Assembly: GCF_000276665.1 (NCBI RefSeq)
Contig: NW_004955438.1
Span: 9,721,509 to 9,785,508 of the forward strand
Reading direction: 5' to 3'
DNA: 64,000 nucleotides
Source of the DNA: Chinchilla lanigera
Lineage: Eukaryota > Chordata > Mammalia > Rodentia > Chinchillidae
The notes below the pieces were generated by a model. It ran no database searches, had not been told where the DNA came from, and was given only the letters and a program-made list of their open reading frames with translations. The translations under genes were made by a program, and so were the position numbers. Below, one piece after another: positions 35,084 to 47,705 of the stretch; the first letter of the stretch is position 1; each line of letters begins with the position of its first letter.

Positions 35084-36619
35084 GATCTCCTTGAATAAAT
35101 GAAGTGTAAGATGAGAATATTCACAAAAACTGCCACTAAAAGCCCTTTAAATCTCAAAATACATTTAGAGATATTATGTTACTATAACACATATATGATA
35201 CATATTTAAAATTAAATGATGGTGATTTTTTTTTCCTGCAGGTTACTATAGTGTACAAGTTTTGTCTGATATGGGTAATAAATATAAATCTTTATATCAT
35301 ATGCTTGGTTTATCCTACGCATCTTCTTAAAATTAATGAAGACATTTTTTTCCTATTTTGTAGGCTAAAAATAATTCTCTTGATAATAATGCTCATAAAT
35401 TCATTGTGAGCCCTCAAAAGCCAAAGTTTGGCAGGTACCTTTGGGTTGTAAAAGAAAACGCAATAATGCAGCATGGAATTCTGTGACATTCCACTCTTCC
35501 GCACACAAGAGAAATGATGGAATGGAGCTCATGTCTGGCAAGGGCAGAGAACAGGGTACCGCTAGAGTTCTACACTAAAAGAGCAGAAGGCTCATCAGGA
35601 AAGAGCTCAGAACTGAAGGACACTATTCCAAGTAGCATATGGAGAACATCACCTAGCCAGCAGGACAAATTAATGGTCCCATAATAAAATATGTTTTCAC
35701 ATGCTATTAAAGCTGTTGTCACACTTCATTGCATAGATTACTGGAAGTTATTGAGATTAGTTTTCTGAACTATTCTGAGTTAGGCGTGGGCAGGCTTTAC
35801 CCATTAAAAAGCTCACGGAGGGCTCTGCATTATTTGATCACTTTTTACAAGGTAAATGAATGATGGTTCTTCCTCGTGTAGACCTGAAAATGGAACTGCA
35901 AAATAGTTCTTCTGCATAGACACAACTAATGGGCCTACATCCAGATGACAAAAGCAGAAAAGTGTCTGAATCCCATTAGGAAAATCAGTTACCTATTTAT
36001 AGAAATGTCTGGAATAAGGAACATGGCTTACAGTTTCTGTGATAGAGAGAGAGAATTGATACTGGTGACACCAAAGACTTCCAATTTTCCATAGAAATTT
36101 ACCTGGATCTGCATTATGAACTAGCAAAGAACTGCAATAAAACCTTCAACTTGTTCATTCTGTGACCAAGTTAGAGATCAGAGAAACGTTTTCATTATCT
36201 GATAATGTTTAGTTGTAAAGGCTTCACACTTAAAGGATCCAAATAAGTAAAAAAGACATTTATTCATTTAATTTTTTACCACAATGGTTGCCTAGCAATA
36301 TTTGATATTTTAATATTCAGATGCCAGAAGCTGCACAAATGTGACAGAAGTAAAAGTATTAAAAATCAGGAATAATTCTGCCAATATTGGATCTGCATCT
36401 TCTTTCTGTGTTATACAAATTATTGCAACTTTGAGAATCATGTTTGTCTCATATTTTAAAGTGAAAAAAATAAATACACTACTGCATTTCTTTTTAAAAA
36501 TTTCCTGTCGTTTCTATGTCATAAGCTAATAGCTCCTTGTTTAATGCAAAACATGCATTAAATGTGTTAAAAATGTTGGTAATTTTTTTATACAAGGTAG
36601 GCTTACAACAGCTCCCTGA
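35084..36619. other. unrecognised DNA
   Basis: About 1.5 kb with no gene or repeat that can be supported. Confidence 0.5.
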
Positions 36620-36990
36620 AGGGTTATGGGTGAAAGAATGCACAAAGGCTGTCTTGTGCTGCAGAGATGGATGATCTGGTCAAAATTCAAAGGCCTGTTG
36701 CTCGCAGCAAAGTCCCAAGCAAGTCCATATCTGGAAGCCAAAGGTCTGCATTGGAAGGCAGAAGAGTCTGTGCTGGGACCTGGGATGGTCATGGAGAGGT
36801 GATGGCAAGTCCTGGAGCTCCTCCAAAGAAACAAAAGTGAAACTTTCTTCTTTTCTTTTTATTCCATCCAGGCTACAAGCCTATTTATTGGTTGGTGTCA
36901 CCCACATCCAGGCAAACTTAAGAGCCGTACTAAGTAAATCTCCTAGAGGCTTCTCACTTAAGTTGACATCAAAATTAGGTATATATACCT
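36620..36990 (-). mobile_element. LTR-type repeat, reverse orientation
   Basis: Contains 'ttccatccaggctacaagcc', 'ttattggttggtgtcaccca' and 'cttaagttgacatcaaaa'. This is the reverse of an LTR-like repeat beginning 'tcaacttgac' and shared with 11578-11896 and, in forward orientation, 47480-47705. The frame at 36541-36834 is not supported as a gene. Confidence 0.5.
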
Positions 36991-38184
36991 ATATTTTCCC
37001 TTATAATCTTCCCACAATTTTATTATGCATTCTTGGCACTCTGTATACAAGAAATCATATACTAGTTTGTTACCAAATTCTTCTGGCCAAAGATTTGAAT
37101 GCTTGTTTTGTTTTAGGTATACCACAAGCACTGCAGTGGATCTGAGTATAATTTATTATATTGTAAAAGGAGGTGCTGAACTCACAGGGGTAGGGTGTAA
37201 TCTCCGTGTTTTGTGCATTCACAGCATTAGCAGTTTTTACTTTTTTTTTCAATGTCCTCTCAGACTCTGAGCTCTTTCTTTTATGCATCTAAGACTCCAT
37301 TTTCTGAACCTAATCTTACAGATGTCTGCATTCAGCTGTGACAGGACTGTGTAAGGACAGCAAGGTCAGGTTATCAGCGGTCACAGTATAAGCTGACAGT
37401 CTGAAAAATCAGAGAGTGGGTGTGCACACTGATGTATAGTTAATTGCACCGTTATTGTGGCCCTCTCACAATCTACTGCAAGGACATGGGTAGCAAAGGA
37501 ACAAGAGAAAGAAGAACCTGCATTTTATTAAGCTCTTGTAATATTTTAAGGTTAAAAGTGGAGTGCAATATCTGCTTCTGCTCACACAAATATTGTACTT
37601 TTGAGGGCATAAGATCATGTTCCATTGTTGAAATTTTCCAAAATTTTACAATTACTCAAACAAAATGAGAAAATCTAGCTAGTTCTTCTATTTAAAAAAT
37701 TAAATCATGAATAGAATACATGAAATATTCACCATTGGTGACCAAATAAGCATAGAAAACTTATTATACCTAGTGGTTAAAGGCCTGGAATTAAAATTAA
37801 ATTTAATAATATTTTTGGTATAAAACAAACCATTAAAATATGTAATATGAAGGATTTAGGAAAATGGGCACATTTCTTTTTTTCTTACTCCCAGAGTGTT
37901 CTCTAAATAATACATTTAGATATGTGCTGATTCCCTTAAGTAGATCTGAAAAAAATCACAAATGTATAATATATGAGTATTATTCACAATTAAAATAAGT
38001 AGATAAAAATATACATAATCCATGGTTTCTGGAAGAGCAGAGTTAAATAAATATGCAATGAAGTAAATGTGTTCTTGAAATGTTCAGAAGGAAGAGGAAT
38101 CAAATTATGAAATCTAAAAGAGAAATTACCTCCTTTGTCATTCTCTGTACCATGAGCATCTATCCTAGCTCCAAAAATTAATTA
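36991..38184. other. unrecognised DNA
   Basis: No gene or repeat assigned. The overlapping frames near 37025-37288 run on both strands with no domain. Confidence 0.5.
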
Positions 38185-38198
38185 TTGAGTGTGTATTT

Positions 38199-38298
38199 TT
38201 TTTTTTTTTTTTTGGTTTTTCTCCGGTACCAGGAACCGAACTCACGACCTTGCGCTTGCCAGGCAGGCACTTTGCCGCTGAGCTAAATCCCCAGCCCC
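38199..38298 (-). mobile_element. ID SINE with perfect 14-bp target-site duplication
   Basis: Plus strand: poly-T, 'ccggtaccaggaaccgaact', 'cttgccaggcaggcactttg', 'gctgagctaaatccccagcc'. Direct repeats 'ttgagtgtgtattt' at 38185-38198 and 38299-38312. Confidence 0.97.
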
Positions 38299-38312
38299 TT
38301 GAGTGTGTATTT

Positions 38313-39054
38313 ATATATCCAGTATATTTAGTGTGTCTTTTAGGTGTTGGATCAACTCTTTTATTTTTCTCTGTTTTTCGGTACTTAGTAGAACAGAAGT
38401 ATACCTGACATTTCTGGCCAAGGAAATCCAATGGAGTGACTGCAATGGAACCATAGCGCATCATCTGCCTTTGGGCGACATCCTTTTGGGGGACAGGCAT
38501 TGCGCGCTGATGCAGCTCATTACCATGTAAAGCTGATAGATAGTATAGGCAACTTCAAAATCCTCCACATAAACATTTCCCATGCTGCTCTTTGATGGAA
38601 TCAGTACTCCAATCCTAGACACCTCATTTTTTTTAGTACTAATCTGTCAGGTTTCTTTTCTTTGCATTGTCTTGTTTGATGTATTTTGTCAAAGAATCCC
38701 ACTATAATTCTTTTCAGTTTACAAATTTTCTCATACTTTATATTTCACCCCAAACCTACCAATTACTACATTTTGAAACATGTAATAAAAATAATTCACA
38801 AAAGGATTAAGTGGTTTCCCAAGATTCATGCTTCAGGAGACCAGCGGAGTGAAGGATCAACATGTATACCTCTCCCAAAGTAGCTTTGGGCTTTTTTTAG
38901 AGGTGGTCTAGACAATTGACCCTGTATAATTTCCTGTTAGTCTATATTAAAGCGAGAGTAAGTTAAACCTTGTAGATTTTTAAGTAATACTCTTGACTGA
39001 TTTCTCAAATGAGTGATTGAGAAATAGAAATCCGTTTGAGTTATTTTGAATCAT
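38313..39054. other. unrecognised DNA with a CpG-retaining patch
   Basis: Near 38450-38510 several CpGs survive ('atagcgcatc', 'gggcgaca', 'tgcgcgctga') and two minus-strand frames stay open across 38370-38560. No protein family was recognised, so no gene is called. Confidence 0.4.
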
Positions 39055-39372
39055 TTGTAGGAAAATGGATGCAATGTGAGACCATAATGCTAAATGTAAT
39101 AAATCAGACACAGAAGATTAAATATCACATGGCTTCTCTTATATAAAAAACCCACAGTAAAACTTTTTTTATTTAGGGAGCAAAATAAAAGATAGAAAAT
39201 AGGAGATAGGGAGATAGACTGTGGACATGGGGAGAGGGTTGAGGGTTGGGGACTAGGAGGATAGGGAGAGGTAGGTAGAAAAAAGATCAGTATGTATTAT
39301 AAGTATGTACCAGTTTCCCATAATGAATGTATTTATTATGCTCTGTAAACATAAACTTTTTTTAAAAAGTTT
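39055..39372 (+). mobile_element. L1 LINE 3' end, 5'-truncated
   Basis: Starts in the ORF2 end: 'aggaaaatggatgcaatgtg', 'gctaaatgtaataaatcaga', 'taaatatcacatggcttctc'. A G-rich 3' UTR (39190-39290) and an A-rich end after 'ctctgtaaacataa' follow. Different subfamily from the copy at 2216. Confidence 0.72.
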
Positions 39373-40692
39373 GAGGTTAGTAAGGGAAAAATATTAACTG
39401 ATTAGATGGAAAGGAATATATTCAAATCAAGAATAAATTAAATCTTATAAGCCAATGATGAGTGTCATGTTTCACTTTGTTTCCCACTATATTTAAGTGA
39501 TCATATATCCTTGTGAAATATGTAAATAAAATTTTCCTTGTAAAATCTTTTGTCCTAAATCTTTTAGAAACAAAACCTGATTATTCAGAAAGCACTTTTC
39601 TATCAGCTTTATTGTTTAACATTTTAGTCATTTTTATGTATCTATTTTACTTGGTAAACAGTTATATACCTGAGCCCAATGACTATGAAAATATATTTTT
39701 CCTTGTTTTGTCTAATATTGCAAAATTAGGTTAGTAAGTATCTTCTAACTTGACAGTGTGTTCATTTATTAACCCTAATATTTAAAACCATGAATTCTGA
39801 TACACATTCTTCGCAGCAGTACCCTGTAATATTTTAACCCAAATTACAAATGCATTAGGAAAAGAATGCCTTCCCCAGGCAGATATTCCTGTAATTGTCA
39901 CTTCCACCACTCCACGTTCACTTATGATTAAATCAGTTCAGCTTGCACACCCTAGTGCTCTTTGAATCCAGGCATCATTCTATTGGAAAATATTTACAAA
40001 TGGAATTCAATCAAATATTAGTACACACCCCCAATTATTATGGGTGGTTAATTTTCTTCTCTACACTGCCTAAGTGCCTTTACTGATATTCTTAACAGAG
40101 GTTGAGGTCTCTAATTTATTTCTCTCCACACCTCAGCACAACACCCCCTTTTAATGGTCCAGGTTCATGCTGGGATACTCATTAGCTTCCTGCTAGCCAT
40201 TCTGCCAAGCAGCCTCCAAGGCCTCAGCGTCACCTCGGAAATCATTAACGTGCTTGGTGCTGCATTCTCCACCCGCCAGGCACAGAGAGATCATTTAGAG
40301 ACGGAAACCTGCTCCTCTACAAATGAGCATTTTGGGGGACAGAGAGGTGGGAAAGAAAAGTTCATGTGTTAGAGGCATTTTCTCTAAATGAGGGAGATCT
40401 TTGTAACTAAGGTGAGCAGGCAGATGTCTGCAAGCATCCTAGTCTTGTGTGAAGAACAGAAGTGGTCTTGTTGGAAGCAGGTAGGAGCTACTCTTTGCCA
40501 AAGAAATAGAGGCAAGAATATGCTGAAGATGTCTCCTCACATGTGATCAATTTCCTAAAGTTGCCTTGATCTTCTGCTATGTTTCCACTTGCTGGTAGAA
40601 CCCATCTGCCGATGCATCCTGTCCTGAAGGTGTAATGATCTTATTCTTAACGAAGATGTGAGAAAAGTGGTCCATCTTCAATCACAGAAGAA
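39373..40692. other. unrecognised DNA
   Basis: No supported gene. A moderately GC-rich patch at 40190-40340 has a weak MER5-like resemblance, judged too low to call. Confidence 0.45.
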
Positions 40693-40885
40693 TGCCTGGT
40701 CAGATATGATAGCACATGCCTGGAATAGCAGCACTTTGTGAGGATGAAGCATGTGGATCACAAGTCCTGGCTCAGTCTGGGCAACTTAGCAAGACCCCAT
40801 CTTTTAAAAAATATTTTTTAAAGGGCTGGGGATATAGCTCAGTATTAAGGCCTTGGTAGCATCCTCAGTACCATACACACATCCC
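40693..40885 (+). mobile_element. B1-ID dimeric SINE (B1-dID-like)
   Basis: The B1 half runs from 'atgcctggtcagatatgata' through 'ggaatagcagcactttgtga', 'ggctcagtctgggcaactta' and 'gcaagaccccatctttt'. An A/T-rich linker follows, then the ID half: 'agggctggggatatagctca' (40822-40841) and a degenerate B box 'gcatcctcagtacca'. Same fused design as 3980-4151. Confidence 0.78.
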
Positions 40886-41399
40886 ACAAAAGTAAACAAG
40901 AGTGCCTATGCTCTTATTTGTCTATGTTTTAAATTTTTATGTTTAAAAACAGGACTGTTGGCTTCATCCCTTATGTGATCATTCACAATTATGCTTCATA
41001 CCCTGTGACTTTCAGGATCTGTGTTTGATTACTGATACTAGAGTAGAGTTCTAAGAGAAAGGAAAGAAAATGAAATGATACAAAACTCAACAAAAATATG
41101 TCTGAGCCCATACAAAGTTTTTCTATGAGTACATACATAGAAAATATGACTATTTCATCCAAAAAATACATAGCATCTCTTTTATGAGGTTCCTGTGGAC
41201 AAAAATCTGCCTTTTCCTCTGCAAGTACTAATTTTATCTGGACAGTGTGTTTGGTGAACACAGTGGCTTAATTCTACACCGCAAGAATGTGGTGTGATGG
41301 AGCAGTGGTCCCTATGCGCACCACAAAGGAAGAGGAACGGAGACAGTGATGCACAGACTTTGGAAAAACACAGACTATGAATGCAACAGAATAAAGCTA

Positions 41400-41582
41400 G
41401 GCTGTGTTCACTAGCTACGGAGTCTTATGAACCTTTTTGCAATCCTTCTAAGTCGTGGTCTCCTCATTCATCAGATTTGCTTAGTTACTGTCTTAGTCCT
41501 GGAGTTATTATGATGATTAAAAGCCTTAGTTCAGTTTGCACACTTAGCACTATGTTTAGTACAATACTAAGAATTCGGTGAT
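41400..41582 (+). mobile_element. MIR SINE remnant
   Basis: 'gtgttcactagctacggagt', 'gtggtctcctcattcatcag', 'gttattatgatgattaaaag' and 'gcacacttagcactatgttt' follow the MIR order. Strongly diverged. Confidence 0.42.
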
Positions 41583-41639
41583 CAGAAACAAATGCAGCTA
41601 CTTAACTTACTAGCCCAGTGCAAAATGAACATATTGTGT

Positions 41640-42370
41640 TCATTTCTAAAATACAAAACTTTTGTATTTTATTCTGATTGGTTTTCAAATTTTGGGTCTT
41701 TTTGATGATATGTGGTGTTGTTTGTTATTTGCCAGTTAGTTTCGTATTGTCCAAGGCACAGGAGCGACCAGCTGACACACAGAAAATCTCGCAGGTGGCA
41801 GAGGGTCCTTCCCCATTAGTAGTGAGAGATGCCTTACCAGCTCCCAGGTTACGCTTTCCTGCCAGTGTACAGACTGATAGGAAAAGTCAGATCTTCTCTT
41901 CCTCGGGACCACTGTCCTAGTGCATTGTAGGTAAAGAAACTTAGGAGATTACAATTTCGTCCTTAGAATGTGCACAGGGCTGTGGAGTGAATGAGAGGAT
42001 TGCTGAGTCATCCATGGACTGTAAGACGGCCCTGCCAACTCCAAGCCCTGGCCCTGTTCTGGAATGCATGGAATATACATCTGTTCCTCAGTCACCTCAG
42101 ATTCGCAGCAGCTCCTGGTCTTGGCAATCAGGCAGGAGTAGTATCTGGGTAGAATTCTGGGGAGAACAGTTGGCGAATTCCCAGGGTGCCGTTGTGACAG
42201 CAGGCAAAGAGGTATGACTCCCAACAGGTGGGTGTCAGCAGTATAATCTCAAGAGTAAAGTTTAACCAGACACTCCCAGCCTCCACTGCATTCTCTATTA
42301 TCCTCAGGACTGCACTGACAGAGCCTTGGTTCAAAGTCAAAATTGTGAAGAGTGTCATGATATCAGCTGC
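41640..42370. other. GC-richer single-copy-looking patch
   Basis: Less AT-rich than its surroundings, without a recognised repeat. Short frames at 41678-41920, 41987-42217 and 42128-42358 overlap on both strands, with no domain and no consistent splice signals. It may be an unrecognised old repeat or a conserved non-coding element. Confidence 0.35.
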
Positions 42371-42824
42371 AAAATACTAAACCTTCTGACCCCAAAAGCT
42401 TGACCATTGGCCACATACCACCACCACCAACTTACTATCAGCTTTTGACCCTGGCTTCCCCATAAGAAGACAGATGACACTGAATCAGTTATTCACTTGT
42501 TTAATTCTGAGAGCCTTATTCATAAAATGAAGGCTGATTTTTTGGGGGCTTGTTTTTTTGTCTTTTTAAAATGATGTCTAGCATCTACTTATTTCTAAGT
42601 TCTAAGAAATATACTTTCAGTGGAGGAACTATCCCATAATCATTTTTTTAATTCATAATTTTGCCCACAGAGGTAGTCATATGGTATATAGGTAATTTAT
42701 AATCAATTAGAGGTCCTATTTCTGTTACAAGGTTATTATGTCTTTGCTGAAGAAACCATGTCTCAAATATCTATTTAGGGAAGCAACTCTATAAAATAAT
42801 AAGAAATCAGATCCTGAAATAGAC

Positions 42825-43015
42825 TCATATGAGTTCATATCCTAGGTCTTGACCTTTTAGCTCCTCTATTTGGGGATAAAACTATCTGGCCTTCCACATC
42901 TACAAAAGAAGAAGAAGAAAAAAACACCCAGTGTATAGGGCTGTTTAGAGGTTTAATACAATAATACATATCAAAAAATAAGCCATTAAGTGAATGTTTC
43001 ATAAATAGTAATTTT
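42825..43015 (+). mobile_element. possible MIR SINE remnant
   Basis: 'tcatatcctaggtcttgacc', then 'agggctgtttagaggtttaa' and 'tacaataatacatatc' resemble the MIR pattern 'caaatcctgg', 'agggttgttgtgaggattaaa', 'aatgcatgtaa'. Confidence 0.38.
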
Positions 43016-45496
43016 ACAGAAAACTTACATACTGTATCTCATATAAATTAACTTCAGCTGAGTTAACTAGCAAAAAGCACTTTAGCACAATTGTTTTGAT
43101 TATTTTATTCCTATAACTGAGCTGAACACTGTTTCTCTGTGGACATTTTGGGTGGGACTTATATAAGGGAACTTCATTAAACTCACTGTTTTATTTCGGA
43201 AAGCATTTGTGGTTAATTCAGTGCCAAGTTCTAAAGCTGCCACAGGGCTTGTTCATGTCAAATGTCAGGTAGGCATAGGCGTGCAGATGCTGTAACAAAT
43301 GATCAGCCAGTTTTCTCTGCAAGATCATTTATCTGGTCCCTTCTTTCCTCATGATGCCGGACCAGAGACCTTTTAAAGCACCTCCTCTTGCAGCTCTCAG
43401 AGACTCATTATCTGAAGCACTTCATAGAATTCTGAAGGTCAAAGAAAAGCCAAGATAGTAAGTAATAAAACCACCCATTCTGACTTCTTTCCTTTCCTTC
43501 TTATTCCTGAGCAGAGGCTGACTTTCTAGTAAAATACAGAAGTTATTCCCATAGTGACATGCATGACAGTGATAAAATGAACTTCACTTATGTTAAAAGA
43601 CAGTGAAGCTTGTCTGATTCCTAGTTCTGCAATCCATGTCACCTATGATGTTCTTGTCCAGCTGTTGGGGCACTGAGATGTTCATAAGAGAAGGGTATGA
43701 AGACTGTCTCAAGAGCTGTCCCTGAGCATGACGTCTGTTCTTGATTATCTGACTTTGCTCAAAAGAAAATTAGTTTGACAGCACATTCCTGTGCAGTTAT
43801 GTAGTTACTTCTCAATAAATCAGGCTCAGTAGATAGCAAGCTACTTACAGGCCCAACTCTATCTGTCTACCCACAATTACACGCTCACTGATTAATACAG
43901 TCCATAACACAGGACATTTAGAAATGAGGAGAGAGAAAGAGAAAGGGAGGAATTAACGAGTTTAATGACTTTTTTCCCTAGTCTTTAAGGAGGCTGTCAT
44001 TGGTATGGACCAGTTAGACTTTGTCTAAAGTTTGGGATACATTGGAGTATTTTCTCATTTTGGCACAGTCAATATACTTTGATATAAATAAAATTATGCT
44101 ATAATAATTGACAGTGCCATGGTTTCAGACACTGATTGGATACTAATTATAACACGATGATATGTGTGCAGAAATACCAGAATTTGTAACATAATCATGA
44201 CAAGTATATATTGATGTCATAGCTGATATAAAAAGACAGCTGAAGATGTCAAGGAACGTTTAGTTTATTTCAAAACACCTACTTATGGGCCATTAACTAT
44301 GACTCCGTACCTCTGTTACAATTTTTTCTTCTTCAAATAACCTGGTAGTCAGCAAGCAGGAATTGAGTTGAGACAAGCACCAAGAATTGACCAGACCCTG
44401 AGGAAAGATAAGAAGTAAGCAAAGAAAAAAGTCCAATTGCAAGAAGCATCACAGACTGCCAGTCAATAACATTCAATAAAAGGTTAAGTATTTTTGTTAT
44501 TAGGAAAGGAGAAATGCCAACCTGAATTCTTACTTCTCAGTTGTTAGTATCTTTTGCTTTGTGCACTTGATGGTATGGCACAAACATATGATGTGCTTAT
44601 GTGTACAGTGTTTGTGTGTGAGTTTATGTGTATGTGTCGGTGCCTCATAATCTAAACCACCACAAGCTAAGCTTCACACGAACTAGTATTGGGTATAAGC
44701 AAGTCCCAAATGACAGGAGATCCCTCCAAGATATAAATTAATATTTTAGGCTAAGGTATTATCCAAGAGTAAGAAAAATAATGCACTAAATGATGGAATA
44801 ATTATTTCTTTAAAAGCATTGCATATGTTGCACATCTCAGTGGCAGACCCAGGGGATGGATTTTGCATTCTGCTGACTGTGCAGGCAGCCCGGGGCAGTG
44901 CGGTTATGCTGAGGTTAGTCAGTGGGCAATGATGTCTTAGGTTGCCAGAGATGCAAATATAGGGAATAATCAGATCAAAATATTGAAACTGCAAATCCAG
45001 TGCCTCATTTACACATTTGTGAGGACTGTGAAAGATGAAAGTTCTTATCTGCTTGCTCCTGTTTTTTTCTAAGATGTTTTCTTCTCTGTTTGATCTTTTC
45101 TTTTTTCTTTTTTCCCTGAGAGAAAAAGTAAAAGGGCTTCTGGAATTCAGGGTTCTCTTCGCCCTAGAGTGAAACAGTGGGGGTAGCTGATGCTCTGTTA
45201 CTGTTAAACAGTTTCCACTACAGTTAATAAAAACACATTACGATTTAGTAAACATTGACACAGGAGATCCTATGTAACTAATATGGATGAAGTAGAGCTG
45301 AAATATTTTTGACAGTGCTCAGTCTGTGCAAACACGTGAGATTAAATATAACAGAGAGTTAATACCTATATGGTGAGTTGTGTATTTCAAAGATCTAAAA
45401 GCATAAAAGGGAATTCTTTGCAAATTCTAAAAGGAAATGAGGAAGTGACTGCTCTGTTCAATTTGATAAGAAACACATCTTTTCACCAAACGGTAA

Positions 45497-45565
45497 CTCT
45501 CCTTCCTTCTTCCCTCTTCCTTCCCTCCCTGTACCTCCCTCTCTTCCCCCATTCCTTTCTCCCAG
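45497..45565 (+). repeat. CT-rich tract
   Basis: CCTTCCTTCTTCCCTC-type pyrimidine run, interrupted once by 'gta'. Confidence 0.92.
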
Positions 45566-46687
45566 GTGTCAATTAACCCATCAGCAAACATTTGTCTAAA
45601 ATATGTTATGCATCAGTCACTTTGTCATATCCTTAGAACAAATATATTAATAATAAGAGAGTCTTACGTTTGAGGATCTGAGTCAAAAAGGACCGTTTTG
45701 CAAATGTATATAAATATTGCAAGCTGGAGGATGAACTAATTGAATTATGTTTAGATGTCATGATATCACTGCCTGTTTCTTTTATTCACCAGTCTCTTTA
45801 TGCCTCTGATCAAGTCATTCAAGAGAAAAGTCTTTCATAGCATTTTGTGTCTTATAAATATAATCACTGTTGGATCTAAGGAAGGGCCTGGAAATGCTCA
45901 ATTAGTTTACTGAGCCAGAGATAAAGACATGCTTGTCTGCAAAAACTAGAAAATGGGAGTATGCCTAGTATAAAAATATGAAATGATGTCTTCAGGTCTT
46001 GCTTATCTCTTATGACAATGAATTCATTTCTAAGTAGGCAGATTATATATTTGTACAAGCCTTCTAGACATTGCCCTGTACTCCCTAGCAAACGCATGAA
46101 GGTATCCATCTAGAAGCAGTGAGTCTTTGCAGTTCTGCCACTTTCTAGCTCTTTACTTCATCAATACACCAAATTGTTAGGATAATATTAATATTTTTAC
46201 TAAGATTTATCTTTTGTACTACTTAGTAAATATTTGTGATATCATTAGATCAATGGCTGTCACACGAACTGCATTTAAGTATTTGTGTTAATAGCATAGA
46301 CCAGGTAAAAAAGCATTTCCCTGAATATATTTCAAGCACATTGTATTATTTGTTGGACTGCAATTTTTTTTTCACTGAAAGTGGGATAAATTACCGAGTC
46401 TGAAGGGTAAATGCTACCTGAGCTGCCTTAGAAGAGGCTGCTGTGATGATTTCCATGTGTCACATTTGGCAGTTCCCTTTGGGGAAGTGTAAGACCGCAC
46501 AACGGCGTCAGCATCTAATCTGACTGCTTGTATTTCACAGAAAGCATCACAATACCGTCCTCAGAGGAAAACTGAATGCGCAGACTGAAAGTGTGGCATA
46601 AGGAGAATAGTTAGCAGTGATTTCACACATGGAATTGGTCCTTATTTTACCCAGTTTGAACATAAAATTCATGAAGGTCAATAAGAA

Positions 46688-46720
46688 GCAGGAGGAGGAA
46701 GAGGAAGAAGAGAAAGAATA
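46688..46720 (+). repeat. GA-rich tract
   Basis: GGAGGAGGAAGAGGAAGAAG-type purine run. Confidence 0.92.
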
Positions 46721-47479
46721 CCGCATGCAAGATTGACATTATTATATTTAAAACTATAATTTGCCTCACTTACCCAGTTACTTATCTGAAGCCATTATCT
46801 CCCCATATTAATTTCCTCAGTTTCAAGAACAATGATTTAGATTTAGAAATAGCCCAAAGAACACAAATTCTTTTTAAAATCTGAAGGTAATAAATAACTG
46901 TTATTGTAGACATGATGTGATTTTTTAAAAACATCTTGGTTTATAACAGAAGGTAAGTTAATACTATAATTGTAGGATAATGAACCCATATAGAATCTTC
47001 AAAGAACTCACTCAGAATGAATGATCCTGCAGACTTTCTGTGAAGCAAATCTAATTGTTTATTGAAATGATAGAAAAATAATGCATAAAGTCATAATTCA
47101 GAAGAAACATAATGAAATCATGGAAGACAAGCAGCCTGAGACTGTAGCTAATAAATCATATTATACCAACTTCATAATAGTACAAAAATTAATACGACAA
47201 TAAATACAAAAAGAACATAATACATAATGCATGTGGTTTATGTAGTGTAGGAAGTCATTGGAGGTTCTTCAGGCATACTTTTAGTTTAATATATTATTGG
47301 AGCAAGTGATTAGTTTTTGCCTTATTCATTTCTAGTTTATGTGATGTGTATTGAAATCAAATGAGAGAAAAAGATAATATGTTGGACCCCAATGCATTTA
47401 TATGTCAGTGTACAACCAGAAGAGGAATCCATTTGGTTCGTTATCATTCATGAGATATGTAAACACGATGATGTAGTGG

Positions 47480-47705
47480 GTAGGAGGGAGTTTCAACTTG
47501 ATTAAGTTTGGGATCCACCTGGAAGATTATGGGCCACACCTCTGGATATGTCTATGTGGATCATGAAAGTGTGCCTATGGGGTTCCTGTCTGCTCTCTTG
47601 CTCTTCCCTCTGGCATTGTTCCCTGCTCATGGCTTCCCGGAAGCCATGAACTAAGCATCTTTGCTCCACCATACCCTTCCTCCATGATGCTTCTCTCACA
47701 AACCT
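47480..47705 (+). mobile_element. LTR-type repeat fragment, forward orientation
   Basis: 'tttcaacttgattaagtttg', 'gatccacctggaag', 'gccacacctctggatatgtc' and 'ccaccatacccttcctccat' follow the forward order of an LTR-like family whose reverse copy lies at 36620-36990. The usual AATAAA-containing end is not recognisable. Confidence 0.5.

Larger units (their letters stand above)
43016..47479. other. unrecognised DNA
   Basis: About 4.5 kb without a gene or major repeat, apart from the CT-rich tract at 45497-45565 and the GA-rich tract at 46688-46720. Frames at 44746, 45370 and 45876 are short and isolated. Confidence 0.5.

Noticed and set aside
40200..40312. MER5-like DNA transposon fragment
   Set aside because: Resemblance is limited to a few short blocks; not strong enough to annotate.
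43160..43180. TATA-box-like 'cttatataaggga'
   Set aside because: No CpG island, initiator context or downstream gene; expected by chance in AT-rich DNA.
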